64,000 nt of DNA from Synanceia verrucosa (taxonomy: Eukaryota; Chordata; Actinopteri; Perciformes; Synanceiidae). The notes below the pieces were generated by a model. The model was not told the DNA's origin. It did no database searches and saw nothing but the letters and a program-made list of their open reading frames with translations. Location: contig CM056563.1 in assembly GCA_029721515.1 (NCBI GenBank), positions 6,825,454-6,889,453 of the forward strand. Direction: 5' to 3'. Of the stretch, positions 48,131-60,966 are shown piece after piece; the first letter of the stretch is position 1; every line of letters starts with the position of its first letter. A program made the translations under genes and the position numbers.

Positions 48131-51034
48131 TTCCTATATTATTCATATAAAGGGATAAAACATCTGGTTATTATTTTCAAATATTAAAATATTTTGTATA
48201 ACTATGATATCATATTTAACATTTAAGTCTTTACTCATCAGTCCATCTCCTCAAATCTGAGAGAGCAACTCCATCATCATCCATCAACAACAGAAAAAAA
48301 AGTCTACAATATTAACAATATTAAATAATATAAGGCGAACCTTTTAACCAGAATTCACTCCTGAAATATGTAACACATTTAAAATAATTTTGGTGGTTGC
48401 AGGACTCTAACTCAACAGTGAATTGAAAAATGTTGCTATGTCCATAAGTATTTGCAAGAGATAAGGTTGAGGTAAGTGAGGCGTACTCTGCTGGACATTT
48501 GTTATGTCTCTAATGAAGGAGCGTCCCAGAACACAGCCATAAAAACTGTGCTATGACCACATGGAGAATGTAAAAAGATAGCGAATGACTTTGGCTGGAA
48601 AATGTTTCATACCAATATATTGAATAGTTGAAAGCTTGCAGTAAGAAATTAACCATTAATGGTACTGTGTATTATGCTCAGATAAAGTCCACTCCTTTGT
48701 TAAACAATAACCCAACCTGCAATACATACAGGCTCCTGAGGGAGAAATATTGCCTTTATAATTGGACAAGTTATGTAATAATAATATTTAATGAAATACA
48801 GTTACTGCAATGCATTCTGCTGTGAAGCACTGCACCTGTACCGTAGCTGTAGATATGAATTATATCTTGAAACATACTGCCAAAAAGTGGGCAGGTTTCA
48901 GGTTCAACTAGAGCTGAAATCCATCAAGAATATGGTGATTTTCTTGTTGTTGTTGTAATAATAAGACTTAAGTCAGTTCCTGATTTTTGTGACGGCCAGT
49001 CATTTGTGTTACACGTCTCAGCTCAAAAAAAAAAAAAACCTCTCTTGACAAAGAGAGGAAAATGTGTCCTTGATAATCAGTCAGGATTTTTTTTTTTATG
49101 TTGGCTCACTTAGTTCAGAGTCCATCAGGCATTCATCTTTGTTTAAACATCCACAGAGTCTTAGGCTTCATCTGATCAACATATTATACTGTTCATCTCA
49201 TTTGTTTGCTTTTGGCCAACATGTCCAATACCCAATGATGTCATCCACAATTAAGCAAATGTAAAAACAGTTGTGTAATAAAATAGAGACAATGCACGCA
49301 TGCATCCACTTTACAAAATGTATAGTGTGGCTGCTGAGTTTTGGTCTATGTAAATTGCCACAGTTGTAAAACATATATAAAGGTGCAATACCAGATCATA
49401 AACATCCTGTGTATCAATATCCTGTGACTTTATTCACCAGTTCAATAGTTAAAGTGACTTTGAAATTGCTCCTCTGATGATCTGGTGTGTGAAAAACAGG
49501 TACGAGCTCAGATATGAGATGGTTATGCAAGTCTGGACTGAGGTATTAAATAATGATCTTTGACCACTGATTATTTCGTTATTAAAAGCTGGCACAGATT
49601 TGGAGTGATTGAGGTAGAGCTCTGATTATAATATTTACTGATTAACTTAACAGTTTGATTATAAAATGCTTTACATCAGCCTTCTACTAATGGGATCTAA
49701 GCAGCAGTTTTATTAGACACAAAGCCATTGCTTTTTCTTCTGACTTGACTTTTCTCTGATATGTAAGTACAGGCTTTAGAGCCTAAATCAACCCCTGCTT
49801 CAGAATACATGTACTTTACATCCTTTTTATAATATAGTACAGTACCATAGCTACTGACATGTTAGCCTTAAAGCAAATCAACAGTATGCCCATGCTGATG
49901 CAATATTATCGCCTAATTGACATGGATTTACTCACTTAAAAGCTAAATTTTTCTCATTACTTGTATCTGAATCAAAACACAGTACTTCAAGTTGAATAGG
50001 CCGTGATAAACAAAGAGCCTTTTGATGCAGTTCCTGTGAGCAATGGAGCTCTGGTCAGATCACCTCATGAATGTCTCAAGAGTCTAACAAACCAGATATC
50101 GTATGGATTACCCCTTAGTCACAATATTTAGATCTTCATATGGTTAGAGTCTCAGTTTGAATTGAACTTTTAAGCACCCAACTCAAGTGGAACAAATAAG
50201 GATCTGACAGCGGTTGTATGTATCTTTCCTTTGTAGGTTATATAACTACTGAAGCTTTTTGAGGAGCTGTCCTTGAATTTCCTAACAAAGCCTATTTAAC
50301 CTGAAGCGTTCCAGGCCTTTTAAATGTCCCACAAAACAACATGAAGAAAAGGGATGACATGCAGCATTGATTGTGTTTTCATTCTGAATGAGTCTGTTCT
50401 CATTTTTAGACAATAAGAGTCCTTCAGAAAACATTATACACCAAACACCACTGCCTGCACTGAGAATATGCAGGCTATTTGTGCCACATCACCTTTAGAA
50501 TATCAACCATTCATGACATGATTTATAAGTACAGTATATCAAATCCAATAAGTAGTAGTAGATGACTGTTCCTGATTATATGGTAACAATTATTTATTGA
50601 TGTAGTTCACTTAGAGAGATGTAAACTGTATTGTGAGGTACAAGTGTGTCTACAGCTTAAATATAGGCTACTTTGAATGGTGCGCTGGTGATTGACTTAA
50701 AATTAAATTGGATATTTTCAAAGAAATATGTGACCATTGATTTATTAGATTGAAATGATGTATTAATAGATAATTCATAGCTGAATATAATACAATTTGT
50801 TAGAAATGTGAAATATTTTTTATTTTACAAGAAACATGTTTCAGTAAATTATGCTTATGGTATGGTAGCATATGTCATAGGCCATAGACCTGATTTCACT
50901 CACTTTCATAGCCCCCTTGAGTTTAACTGTGATATTTTAACTCTCTAATACTAATTTAATTTATGACTAAATTCCTGCAAAGCAGTCATCCCATTTAGCT
51001 TCAGCGATAGCCTACTTTTTGTTCAAACATTGAA

Positions 51035-51330
51035 ACCAGTTGCAACCATTTTCACCATTAGCTTCAATGCACTTTATTTACTGTAACATTAGCAAATGTT
51101 AGCATGCTGATAGCGGCTGACACTCTTAACGAAGCTGGTCCACATACTGTAAATATTTCACCTGTAAAACATCAGCATGTTAGGTTAATGTCATTATGAA
51201 CCTGTTGGCATGCTAACTTTAGCACTTAGCTCAAAGCTACTGTGCTATAGCAGTGACCATAGCAACCATCCTAATGGCCCCACACAGGTGTATGCTAGTA
51301 TTAGCATAGCTGTAGACAGGTATTGTTTGA
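51035..51330 (-). repeat. GCTAAC-rich dispersed teleost repeat, copy 2
   Basis: Contains TTAGCAAATGTTAGCATGCT, CATCAGCATGTTAGGTTAAT, TTTAGCACTTAGCTCAAAGC and CATAGCTGTAGACAGG, in reverse orientation to the copies at 57560 and 63890. Confidence 0.65.
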
Positions 51331-51867
51331 TATTGTCTGTCCTCACAGGAGTTATATTATGATATTAAGTCATATCTGTTTCTAAAACTACTTTAAAGGG
51401 CCTTTGCTTTGTTGAGATAAATGCATAATTTCCATATTAATGTGTTTATTATGTGATAATGCTAGCTGCTAACGCTGCTGTTCAGCAAGACACTGTGTGT
51501 GTGTGAACAATCTGCTAAAAATAGAAACAGACTCGTCATGCTGTAGCTCTCAGTTTTACTTCTGTATTGTTGATGGCAGGTTCAAGCACTGTGGTTCAAG
51601 CTCTGGTTCATGGGTGGAGGCAGAGCTCCAGCTCCAGTACAGTAATGATGACTGACAGGACAGCTGGCCAGTCAGAGGAGGGACTAAAGCTTTTAATGCT
51701 GTCGGAGGCTGCAGCTCTCAGTCTGAACCACCTGTGGCCATCAGCGAGTAGAGCCTGGAGGAGACAGCGTCTGCACAGCACCGCTACCGTCACCGTCATA
51801 GTCACCGTTACACCGGCTGGACACGGAGCTTCTGGTCCCCCTGAGTCGAGTTGCTTGACACCCTAAG

Positions 51868-51919
51868 ATGTTTGTCAGTTCTGTGGCTGTCCTGGTGCTC
51901 CTGGGCTCTGTGGTTCAAG
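51868..51919 (+). CDS. signal-peptide exon of a mucin-like glycoprotein gene
   Basis: ATG begins MFVSSVAVLVLLGSVVQ and the exon ends CAAG|GTGAGT in phase 1. The 17 residues are almost entirely hydrophobic and end in small residues, as expected for a secretory signal peptide. An in-frame TGA lies four codons upstream, so this Met is the only possible start in the frame. The single leftover base G joins GA at 60967 to make Gly, then continues in frame into the Thr-rich exon, which itself has no leader. The phase match, the leader and the absence of another acceptor candidate support the link, but 9 kb of intron separates the two and no transcript was available. The family is not recognised. Confidence 0.65.
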
Positions 51920-53130
51920 GTGAGTGAAGTTCACCTCCTCACTGCTCACTGCACTGGAGCAGTGACTGTAACTGAGTTTTTAGTATAAATTATGACCATG
52001 CTCCATACACGTTACTCTGACTAAATACAAGCACAGAGATAATATCAGCAAAACATAGTAAAGCATCTAAAGCAAAGGTATTGATAATGGTATTATTACT
52101 TTATTATCATTTATATTATTATGCTTTATCTGGTGCTTAAATCTTAGTAAAAAAAATGGCATTTTTCACGGACACAAGTAGTATTTTATGCAACATTTTG
52201 GGCCTCTGTTGTTTTCTTTTTTTAATGGTTAGTTTTAGAGAGTAGTAGGACCCATGATTATTTTATACCCATAGTATATTACCCATAATGTAGAAGTTAA
52301 TAACTTAAAATATTTCACTACAACTTTCTTCTCCGTCTTCTTTAGCTATGTGTGTTTGCATTTTAGTTGAACTCACATATTGGTATTTATTCTATTTTCT
52401 ATATTTGAAAAACTTAGAGCCTATATTTTGCCAATACACACAAATACAAATGGATGATTATGACATTCTTTATCTTTTATCGGGTTCGGTTTTATTGAGT
52501 AGTTATCCCTCAATCTTTACCAAGAAGTCTGGTGTTAATATTTACTAGAAAATAAGAAGTAAAGATGTAGAAAATGTTCTGTTGCATTTGTTTTAGAAAG
52601 CAGACCAAGTAAAACATTTTTCTAGATAATACTTTATAAATGACAGTTTAAGATGCAAATTGTATTTGCTTTAAATGCAGGCGGAGAGGTAGCTTGTTCA
52701 ATTCATTTCTTCTTTTTTTCCTACTCATTCATGGGGTTTTCCCCCGTAGACTTAAAGTGACTCACTGCTCCGTCGACGTCACTCAAAGCTCTCTGTGGGG
52801 GTAGACAGATGCCAGCGATGAGGCTTCCCTGCACAAAGTTTATCAGTGTGTGCATGAGCGGACCCCCTCGTCAGCGTGGTGAAGCTGCCCTGAGGAATTT
52901 TGATGAGCTCTCCACTGTACCAACTCCCCCAAGCTTAGCTGCAGTTAAATCCATTGGTCACCCTCAACTCTCATCTCTCCATGTATGAAGACTGACATTC
53001 AGCTACTGTCATGTGCTGGAGCCTGCAGGCTGTGTCTGTGGTTCGCCTCCTGTCATGTGTCTTCTTGTATAGAAACACAGGGTCTGAGGGAGTCTGGGAG
53101 GTGATGGAGGCTCCAGTTCAGGGCTGGACT

Positions 53131-53385
53131 TTATCTCTTGTAGCAGTAAAGAGGTCCAGATGAAAAGACTTCCTCCTCCTCTGAGTCTGGCGCCACACTT
53201 TCCTGAGTCCTCTGTAAGAAATCTTCCAGCGAGAGGAGCAGAGCATGTTTGATGCCTTCCTCTGCTCTGCTCAGCAGCACTTCATGTGTCATGCTTTGCT
53301 GGTTAGTCATCATTGGCTCAGTGTGAGCATGCAAGGTCTCCTCAGGAGTCAACAGGTGGTTGCAAGAATGTGAAAGGAGGCACAC
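53131..53385 (-). other. unassigned minus-strand ORF with acidic C-terminus
   Basis: An 84-codon ORF ending EEGIKHALLLSLEDFLQRTQ, then ESVAPDSEEEEVF and SSGPLYCYKR before TAA. The amphipathic, acidic sequence looks more protein-like than its neighbours, but I recognise no family and 84 codons is within chance range. It could be a terminal exon of a minus-strand gene together with the ORF at 53750-54502, or noise inside the intron of the mucin-like gene. Confidence 0.15.
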
Positions 53386-53749
53386 TCAATAATTATTATT
53401 TTTTTTACTGTCAATTAATCTGAGCTTTAATATCTTTTTGTGTATGAAAAGAAACCATTGTGATGTTTTCACTCTGCTAATTGTCTAAAGCCATAAGATA
53501 TTGAATTTTACTGCCAGTGAAATACTGCAAATCACCACATTTGAGAGGCTGGAACCAAAACAATGTTTGGCTTTCTTGCTTAATGACTAATGATGGATGT
53601 ATCAAGTAATTGCTGCAGCCCATGCACATTACCAACCATTAATTTCAGTGATTATTCTCTGTTATCAGTGGGAGAAGTATAGAAAGTGTCACTTTCAGTG
53701 AACAGCAGCGTTGTTTTTAATTTCCTCTTCTCCTTCTTTCTGTTTAATA

Positions 53750-54502
53750 TCAATAAGTGATCTTCCTCATTTGACATCTTTGCATGGACTTCTCTTGCTG
53801 TCTTTTCTCCCTGTTTTGCTGCGTCCCTGCTGCATCCTGTTGGATTAGACCTGCTCCAGGGCAGTAAATCTCACTCTGTAATTGGAAAGCATGTGCTGCA
53901 GGAGCTTTAATTGGATATGATATGTGCAGAGGCCCTGCAAGTGAGCCTGGCTCCAGGGAGCCATCTGTTGCCTCTGAGTTACAGTATAAGAGCTCTGTTT
54001 GCTCTGATACACAGGGCTCATTTCTGTCAGTCGTCCCATAAACTGGAGGCCGTCTGCTGAAATGTGGGACAGAAGAACAGGACATAATGAGCTGGGATAA
54101 TTGACAGAGAGATATAATTTGTCCACTGTGCTGCTCACTGTGTCCTTGCCCAATAGCAATTGTGAAACAGCCGTGGCTTTCTTCCAGAGGCTGAGCTTTT
54201 TCTTGTCTATGTTGAGCTGCACATGTGTGTGAAGCATTCCTCTTCAGCAGCACGTAGAGCCGACTGTCTCGGCCAACATGGAGGTTTTCCAGATGCAAGA
54301 GAGCGCAAGGTCGCAACAGGACAACTTTTTTTGCTACATCGCTTTTTTTATCATCTGTTAATGATACACACCACTGCCCCTGTGTTAATAGATCAGATAA
54401 TATCACTGATTTTATTCTGACATGAACACACACAGGTGTGATGATCGAATAAAGGAGTGCCTCCAAAACCATTCTGGTCAGTACTTGACTTTCTCCTGAC
54501 AC
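53750..54502 (-). other. unassigned 250-codon minus-strand ORF
   Basis: This is longer than expected for chance in sequence of this composition. The part LLRPCALLHLENLHVGRDSR, then LYVLLKR, runs up to a short CA-rich stretch (about 54223-54232). There a second overlapping frame opens with HVQLNIDKKKLSLWKKATAV and continues for 130 codons to a stop at 53845. Either frame could be a remnant of a coding exon, and a one-base slip would join them. A pyrimidine tract plus TTTCAG (minus strand, about 54056) resembles an acceptor. No family recognised; it may be a pseudogene or chance. Confidence 0.2.
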
Positions 54503-54966
54503 CGCTACTGTTAGCCAGGGCCAACATTTGTTTAGTTTTTTTTACACAGCATAAGGGGTCTTTCAGTCATTAAGTCGGCAATTTAACAGAATTACCTGGA
54601 TTTAAATGCAACAGACTAGTTATTTCAGGGAAGCCAACTACTTATTAACTAAACACCTGCAAGCTCTACTAAAATGATAGAAAGCTGTAGCTATTTTCTC
54701 TGCAATTCTCTATAATGTATTCCTCTGTGAAAGCATCAAATTACACAGTTCTTTTCATGAAACAACAGGAACTTTATTAAGAAATGACAGACCCACTAAA
54801 ATACTGTCAATACTTATTAAAACACACACAATGTACTCAAAGATTTTTCTAAGATATCAGCAAAATCTCTAACATTTCAGAAACACAACAGCTGGCTTTG
54901 ATTATCAGTTGTAAGACCTCCCCTTATTTCCTTTCCTTCCTTTCCTTCCATCGGCATTTCACTGAA

Positions 54967-55000
54967 GGTACTTGTACTTGTACTTGTACTTGTACTTGAG
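54967..55000. repeat. (GTACTT)n hexamer repeat
   Basis: Five near-perfect GTACTT units followed by GAGTATTTAAG. Probably a fragment of a DNA transposon whose subterminal repeats contain ACTT motifs. Confidence 0.7.
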
Positions 55001-57559
55001 TATTTAAGTGCTATACTTCTACTTTGCACCTCAAGATTTTACATTATGTGGTCCAAAAAGTGTCATAAAATATAATCCTAAAGCCTGAGGTGTCTTTATC
55101 GAATGTATTTTTGTTAACTATTAATTATTATGTTATCAGTACAGTCTGATTGTATCTATCTATACTGAAAATATAACCCAGCCCTTGCCCTCCACCTTAT
55201 GAGGCATCGGTGAAGCCTCTGATCAGGGCCATTGATTGGCTGCTGCTGGAGTCTTGTGAGGTCGCCCACGGTGACCTGGCTGTGTGACCTGGCTGTGTTG
55301 CTTTGATGTGGCAGCCCTCAGGCCTGGCTTTCCCTCAAGGAAGTGCAACCTGTCTGTAACTGTGTTTTACCGTGAGGTTTTTGTAACATGGGGATGGGCA
55401 CCTTTAAATACCAGGAGGTCATAAAGCAGTGTGTGAGACATGTTGACTCTCATTAGCTGGCAAAGGAACCTACAGTGTGACCAGTAAATAGCTGTGAGCT
55501 GCAGTGCAGTGTGCCTTCAGCATGTTTGTCTTTAATGAGCTTGTTTCAGATGTCATACTGCATGAATTCTGACGCACCCACACACACTGTAGGTCAGCTC
55601 TCCACATGACTCCTCTGTCTCCTAATGAGATGCTGCCTCAGGCTCTTCCTGTCTGTTGGGTCACTTCACCTCCTTCTTTAATCATGGCCATCCTTCTTGC
55701 GGTGCTGCTGGATGTCATGAAGAACAATTTGAGGGACACTCTTTCCTTTGATCACAATGACCTCGAAATACAGTATGTTTGCAGCATCATCTGAGAAACC
55801 AGGACAATGTTTGTCTGCAGCTATATGGTAGCAGCTTTTCCTGGAGGAGAGGCAGCGGGGACAGGAAGTTGTGGGTCTGGCAGTCAGCTCATGAGCAGGT
55901 ACTTCACAGGAGTGCTATTGTCCTGCATGAACAGATATCCCTGAAGTGTAGCCCTGCGCTGAACTGCAACCGTCAACATCGATGTCTGTCTTTCTGTTTC
56001 TGTTCCTGTTACTGATTTGAAGTGAGGTGAAGCTTTGACAGCTGGAAACGTCTCCTTGGCAACAGATACACTGCACCTGCTGGACTTCAGTGTCATGAAA
56101 GGCTGAGGCGTGGCGGCTTTAATGCACAGTTATCATCATCATCATGTCAAAGCAAGTAATATGTCTGACCAAAGGACTCAGTGGTAGAGCCGGACCTTCT
56201 TATCCACATCCTCCTGAATACGTGTTCACAGACCGACCTTAGACCCACTTGTCACCCTGTCTGACCCAGTCATCCCTTTTGTGTCTGCAGGGGATTATCC
56301 GGCTGTAGATAAATCCTTAGAGACAAGGCTTTCTGTTAGACGTTCAATGCAGAGTGTGCTCTTATTTGTGTATTAACTAACTGTCTGTTTACACTGTCTC
56401 ATAAGGGCATCATAAACCTTTCCAATGTGAGTAACAGACTTCTAACATTGTCATTTAAGAAATGCTGTGTTGAAGTTGAAACATACATTCACTGCTGTAG
56501 CTACTGGTGTATCTGTGGTGAGGATGTTATGGATCTGTCTGTGAAACTTGCCACACTTTGTTTATAACTGACATTTCCATGTAAATGGAAATAGAGAAGC
56601 AGCATTGTGCTCTGAAGGTGGAAGCGACCATCTCTATGAAAATGACAGTAGGAGAAAAACACTGCGGTGTTTGTTTGTGTTAAACCATGCGCACACATAT
56701 TGTTCACCACTTCCCCGTGTCCATAAATAGACAGGATTCTTTTTATGATGAGACCATATCTTTTGCTGGATTATTTATGACCCGTAGGTAGATATCAGAA
56801 GTATCTCACTGTGTCTGGAGCCTTGGTTGAATAATGTGTCATTTTCAAGGTCTGAGATTCAACCTCCCTCTGTTGACAACATCAGACCATAATCACAGCA
56901 TGTGAAGGTCACATGGAAAGAAAAACTAAGCTTTTATAAAGTCAGTGTGGTTTGGGGATTTATTGTATTGTATTATATTGTATTACAATATCTTATTGTA
57001 TTACAATCTGCATTAGATACAGGGAACTTCAGAAATGCCATCACACCTCTCAGTAATAAAGGTGGAAGTTAATGAGTGTGACAGTATTTTACTGATTTGG
57101 ACCTTGATAGTTAAACCACTCAATGTTACACCATTCAGTTTTATAACTCATCACTGCTGCCAACATGTTTATGCCTATCTTTATCACTTATTCCTGACGT
57201 CCAATTTGAGATAATACTTTGATGTCATAGGAAATTTGGCATTAAAACAGATCTTACTTCATCAAGGACCAATGGAACAACCTTAGATTATTTAGTAATG
57301 CCTCTCGACAATCTGTTGGAGTGAGAGTCTGTTTTAAAATTTTTGAGAAAATAGTAGGCCTTATTGTAGTAGTAATTTGGGTGACCCTAAAAGTATTTGA
57401 ACCTCTCAACTCAATAAATAGCCTTAAAAATCAATTACAACGGTCTTATTTAACGTCAGGAAAGACTTGCTCCTTCACATTATGTTAGGAGAATTTACAG
57501 GAAGGAAGAATGATGAGCTTCGTTGGATGCTCACAGTTTTCTAAGTAGCTTATAGTTTG

Positions 57560-57790
57560 AGACAAATAGCTTAAGAAGCTACATACATGCTAGCAGCTGA
57601 GACTAGCTACAGTGGAGCTTTGAGCTAAACGCTAACACCATCATGCTAACATATTCCAACTGACAATGCTAACATGTTGATGTGTAGCAGGTATTACATT
57701 TACCACATTCACCACTTAACAAACACTATTATCACTAAAAGACAAAGTGCAGCTCAGGATGACTGAACGTCAGTACTTGTTGTAAATGGT
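57560..57790 (+). repeat. GCTAAC-rich dispersed teleost repeat, copy 3
   Basis: Contains CATGCTAGCAGCTGAG, GAGCTTTGAGCTAAACGCTA, ATGCTAACATGTTGATGTGT and ACCACATTCACCACTTAAC in the order expected for the family. Confidence 0.65.
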
Positions 57791-58792
57791 CAAAAATGGT
57801 GGCATTTTTTTGGCACCATTATGGTGAACCAGTATACCACTTAGTTATTGCTATTAGTCCTGTCCAAGTGTAATATCTCCTCATATTATGGTACCAGTTT
57901 TTGACCTTATCTGATAATTAAAATGTGTTAATGTTCATTACAGTGCATGGTCCATCATTATTAGTTTTAGTGTATCATTAGTGAAAACACAGAGAGAGAC
58001 TGTAAACTTTCCATTCTGACAGTAATGTGAAGATGTTGATAACAAGGTGTTTTCTGGACACACACAGCTGATAAGACTGTTTGACAGAGGCCACACCATC
58101 ACAGTTAATGGTGCTCTTTTACTTCTTAACAGTTGTCACAATGTTGACTGTGCGATGAGTGGGAGTGGGAGTTATACATGGCATTTCTGAAACGCTAAGG
58201 ACTGCCTTTCCCTCCACTCACAGATCTGCCTGCTGCATCTGACACAGGCATGAGGCCCAGATACTGTAGTGCAGCGAGTCACACACACCTGACTAATCTA
58301 CAGGATGGAGTGTCGACTGAAACTGAGTGCCCACTTTCTGTAAACCAATAAGAATCTGAAACATGAAATGTGAAGCTCCTCAATACAACAGCAGATAAAA
58401 ATAAAGGAGATTTTGTAGATTGTAAGGTATGCAAGAATGAGGCTTAACCTTCAGTCATTCATGGAAACAAAACAAGCCCTTGAAATGATACTCTCCATAT
58501 TTAAGAGGTTTCTCATTAATCTTGACTATCTTTGGTCCTCCACCAAGATTAGTCTGTTACCTTTAAGTCTTAATCTTGATGAGCCAGTCATAAAATAATA
58601 CATGTGTGTTTAACAGGAGCGACGCTACTTCACATATAGATCCAGCCTTGCTTAACTCGGCCACTCCTTGACTTTATGACCATTAAAGCCGTCACCTGAG
58701 ACTTTATGTGTCTTTCCCACCTTTCGTCACTTCCTCATCGATCATCGTTCATTGGCTAATATCTTATTCCACTCCCCGAATACTGTGGGTAT

Positions 58793-58794
<2 letters not shown>

Positions 58795-58830
<36 letters not shown>
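58795..58830. repeat. (GT)n microsatellite
   Basis: About 18 GT units. Confidence 0.95.
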
Positions 58831-58831
<1 letters not shown>

Positions 58832-59524
58832 TATATGAGAGGACATCAAGCTCATTGCACCTATAAATGCTTGCAACCACAGGGTGTGTGTGTGGTTATT
58901 CATCTGTAAATGAGTCTTGGTTACTAAGCGATAAAGACATGAGGTCACACAGAGCCTTGGACACAGAAAATAATCAAATCACTCCCGGGATCTGATATTA
59001 GTCTTGGTTGTCTCGCCATTTCCTTGTGCTTTTGCGATGGCTTAGTGGAGAAAACTGTTTGTGCAAGGCGTCCACCCGTCAGGAATATGTTCCCACCTGC
59101 TGAAAAGGGACATTGAATGTAATCATTCAATACATACAGATGAGGAGCTGAGGTAAACAGGCTGAGCCATTATCAAAGGCCTCCTACTGTTTGAACCACT
59201 CCTCAAGCTGCTGTCTGCTTCCTCTGTTCCTCATAAACACAAAGTGAAGACTGGGAGCAGGATAAATGGGAACGGGCATCACGACAGCACGCAGCTCTTC
59301 TCTTTAAGATGGTCAAATGAATTTGGCAGCACTGGTGACTGACACAGATGTTGTAAACAGCCGTCACTTGCTTTAGCTCTTATCTGCTGAGTCACAGCTT
59401 TTGTCAACTTTTTACACACACATAGTGTTAAAATGTTTACTTAAGATAACCAGTGATTACAGCTTAAACTGTCCTCTGTCATTGTGCCGGACAGTATGCA
59501 AGACATTTTGAGTTGGCCTCTGCT

Positions 59525-59992
59525 TAACCTGACTCTTGCCAGCTGAATGTCGTTCCACCTAGCTCCACACATTCATCGGAGTTTGATCCACTGGAGATGT
59601 ATTTCAGAAGGCGAGGCCTTATCAAAAACCATTGCATGTGATTGGATAAACCACTTGTCCGTCATCTTTAATGACGTGCTACTTCAACCACTCACATCGA
59701 AACCAAGCGACCGTTCTCTGTTCATCTTTTTAAGCATGAATATGCCATATATTCGACAACACAGTTGAAATAGCAGAATCAGTGTTGATGCATGATTCCT
59801 CACTGTGCGCCGCCATTGTTGTCTGAATCAAACAGTCGCTTCTCCGCTACGTCACATCTATGAAAATCCCACCCGGCGATTCTGATTGGCTCAGTCATTT
59901 TTTGTTCCCTTGAAGTCCTTCCCATCGGTTGAGAGTTCAGATGGATGTGTGGAGCTAGGCGAAACTACATTCAGCTGGCAAGAGTCAGGTTA
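59525..59992. mobile_element. MITE with about 50-bp terminal inverted repeats
   Basis: The left end TAACCTGACTCTTGCCAGCT continues through GAATGT and CCTAGCTCCACACAT; the right end is its inverse with few mismatches. Flanks GCCTCTGC (59516) and GCCTCTGG (59993) suggest an 8-9 bp target duplication with one change. About 468 bp, no transposase. Superfamily not settled. Confidence 0.8.
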
Positions 59993-60239
59993 GCCTCTGG
60001 TTGCTTGTAGACACATTTTGGTAAAATAATATTACAGAAATGTCACACAACAAGCTTCATGTAGAAAGAAGAACATATTTTTTTCTATTTTTGAGTTGAC
60101 CACAACAAATGCTGTTTATTGCAGAGGATTGTAGGGTCTTTTAGTTGATTGTTTTGTTTTAACCAACATGCAGTGAAAAAGCTGTGATAAGCCACCTGTA
60201 CATCACCTGCCTAAGTGAATACCAGCCCTACATTACATA

Positions 60240-60867
60240 CAGTGGTGGACAGTAACAGTTGTACTTGAGTACATTTTTTGAGTATCTGTAAATTACTTGA
60301 GTATTTGTTTTTTGGATACTTAGGACTTTCACTCCACTACATTTCTATAAAGCTTGTCGTTACTTGTTTCAGGCTCAGCAGAGCTTTGTAATCAGCTGTT
60401 GGTGTTTTTCTTTTCTAAAACACTGTTGGCCACACACTGTGCTCCTCCAGAATGGACCAATCACAGTCTCTGCTCGCACCTGGGATTGATTTGGGAACGT
60501 GCCATCCTCTCTCTGTGTATCAAACTCTCCCGCTTTCATTCAAACAAAACAGCAATGGAGCTTGCAGGAGAAACTAAAGCTGAGAAACCACCTAAGCTCC
60601 ATGTTTGAGATTTCAGAAATGATTCCTATAATTTGTTCTTTTGGACCGAACTACATTTCTGCATTCAACAACTCGCAATCCAGCCTCAGAAAACAGTACA
60701 GCAAAGCACTGATATTAGAAAATGTACTTTGTACTTTTGAGTACAAAAAAGTATTTTTAAAAGTAACTTTAGTACTTAAACTTGAGTAAATTTGACCAAG
60801 CATCTTTTACTTGTAGCTGAGTAAGATTTGACTCAAGTACTGGAATTAAGTACTTTGTCCACCACTG
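60240..60867. mobile_element. hAT-like MITE just before the mucin repeat exon
   Basis: The left end CAGTGGTGGACAGTAACAGT and right end (inverted) CAGTGGTGGACAAAGTACTT share CAGTGGTGGACA. Flanking ATTACATA (60232-60239) and ATTTCATA (60868-60875) match at 7 of 8, as for an 8-bp hAT duplication. The ends are rich in ACTTGAGTA repeats; an internal frame of about 84 codons is not transposase-like. It ends 99 bases before the splice acceptor at 60966. Confidence 0.85.
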
Positions 60868-60966
60868 ATTTCATATACCTGTTGGACACAGACACAACTT
60901 CAATTGAATGCTAACGTTGCTGTGATATATGCATTGATTTTTCTTGTGCTTTTGTTCTGACTGTAG

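Larger units (their letters stand above)
47226..51867. other. intergenic region between znf281 and the mucin-like gene
   Basis: AT-rich sequence with no supported exon. Contains two copies of the GCTAAC-rich dispersed repeat; the last few hundred bases should include the promoter and 5' UTR of the mucin-like gene. Confidence 0.5.
51920..60966 (+). other. first intron of the mucin-like gene
   Basis: A 9 kb intron inferred from the GTGAGT donor after the signal exon and the TGTAG acceptor before the repeat exon. It holds a hexamer repeat at 54967, a GCTAAC-family repeat at 57560, a (GT)n at 58795, two MITEs at 59525 and 60240, and unassigned minus-strand ORFs at 53131-54502. Confidence 0.55.
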
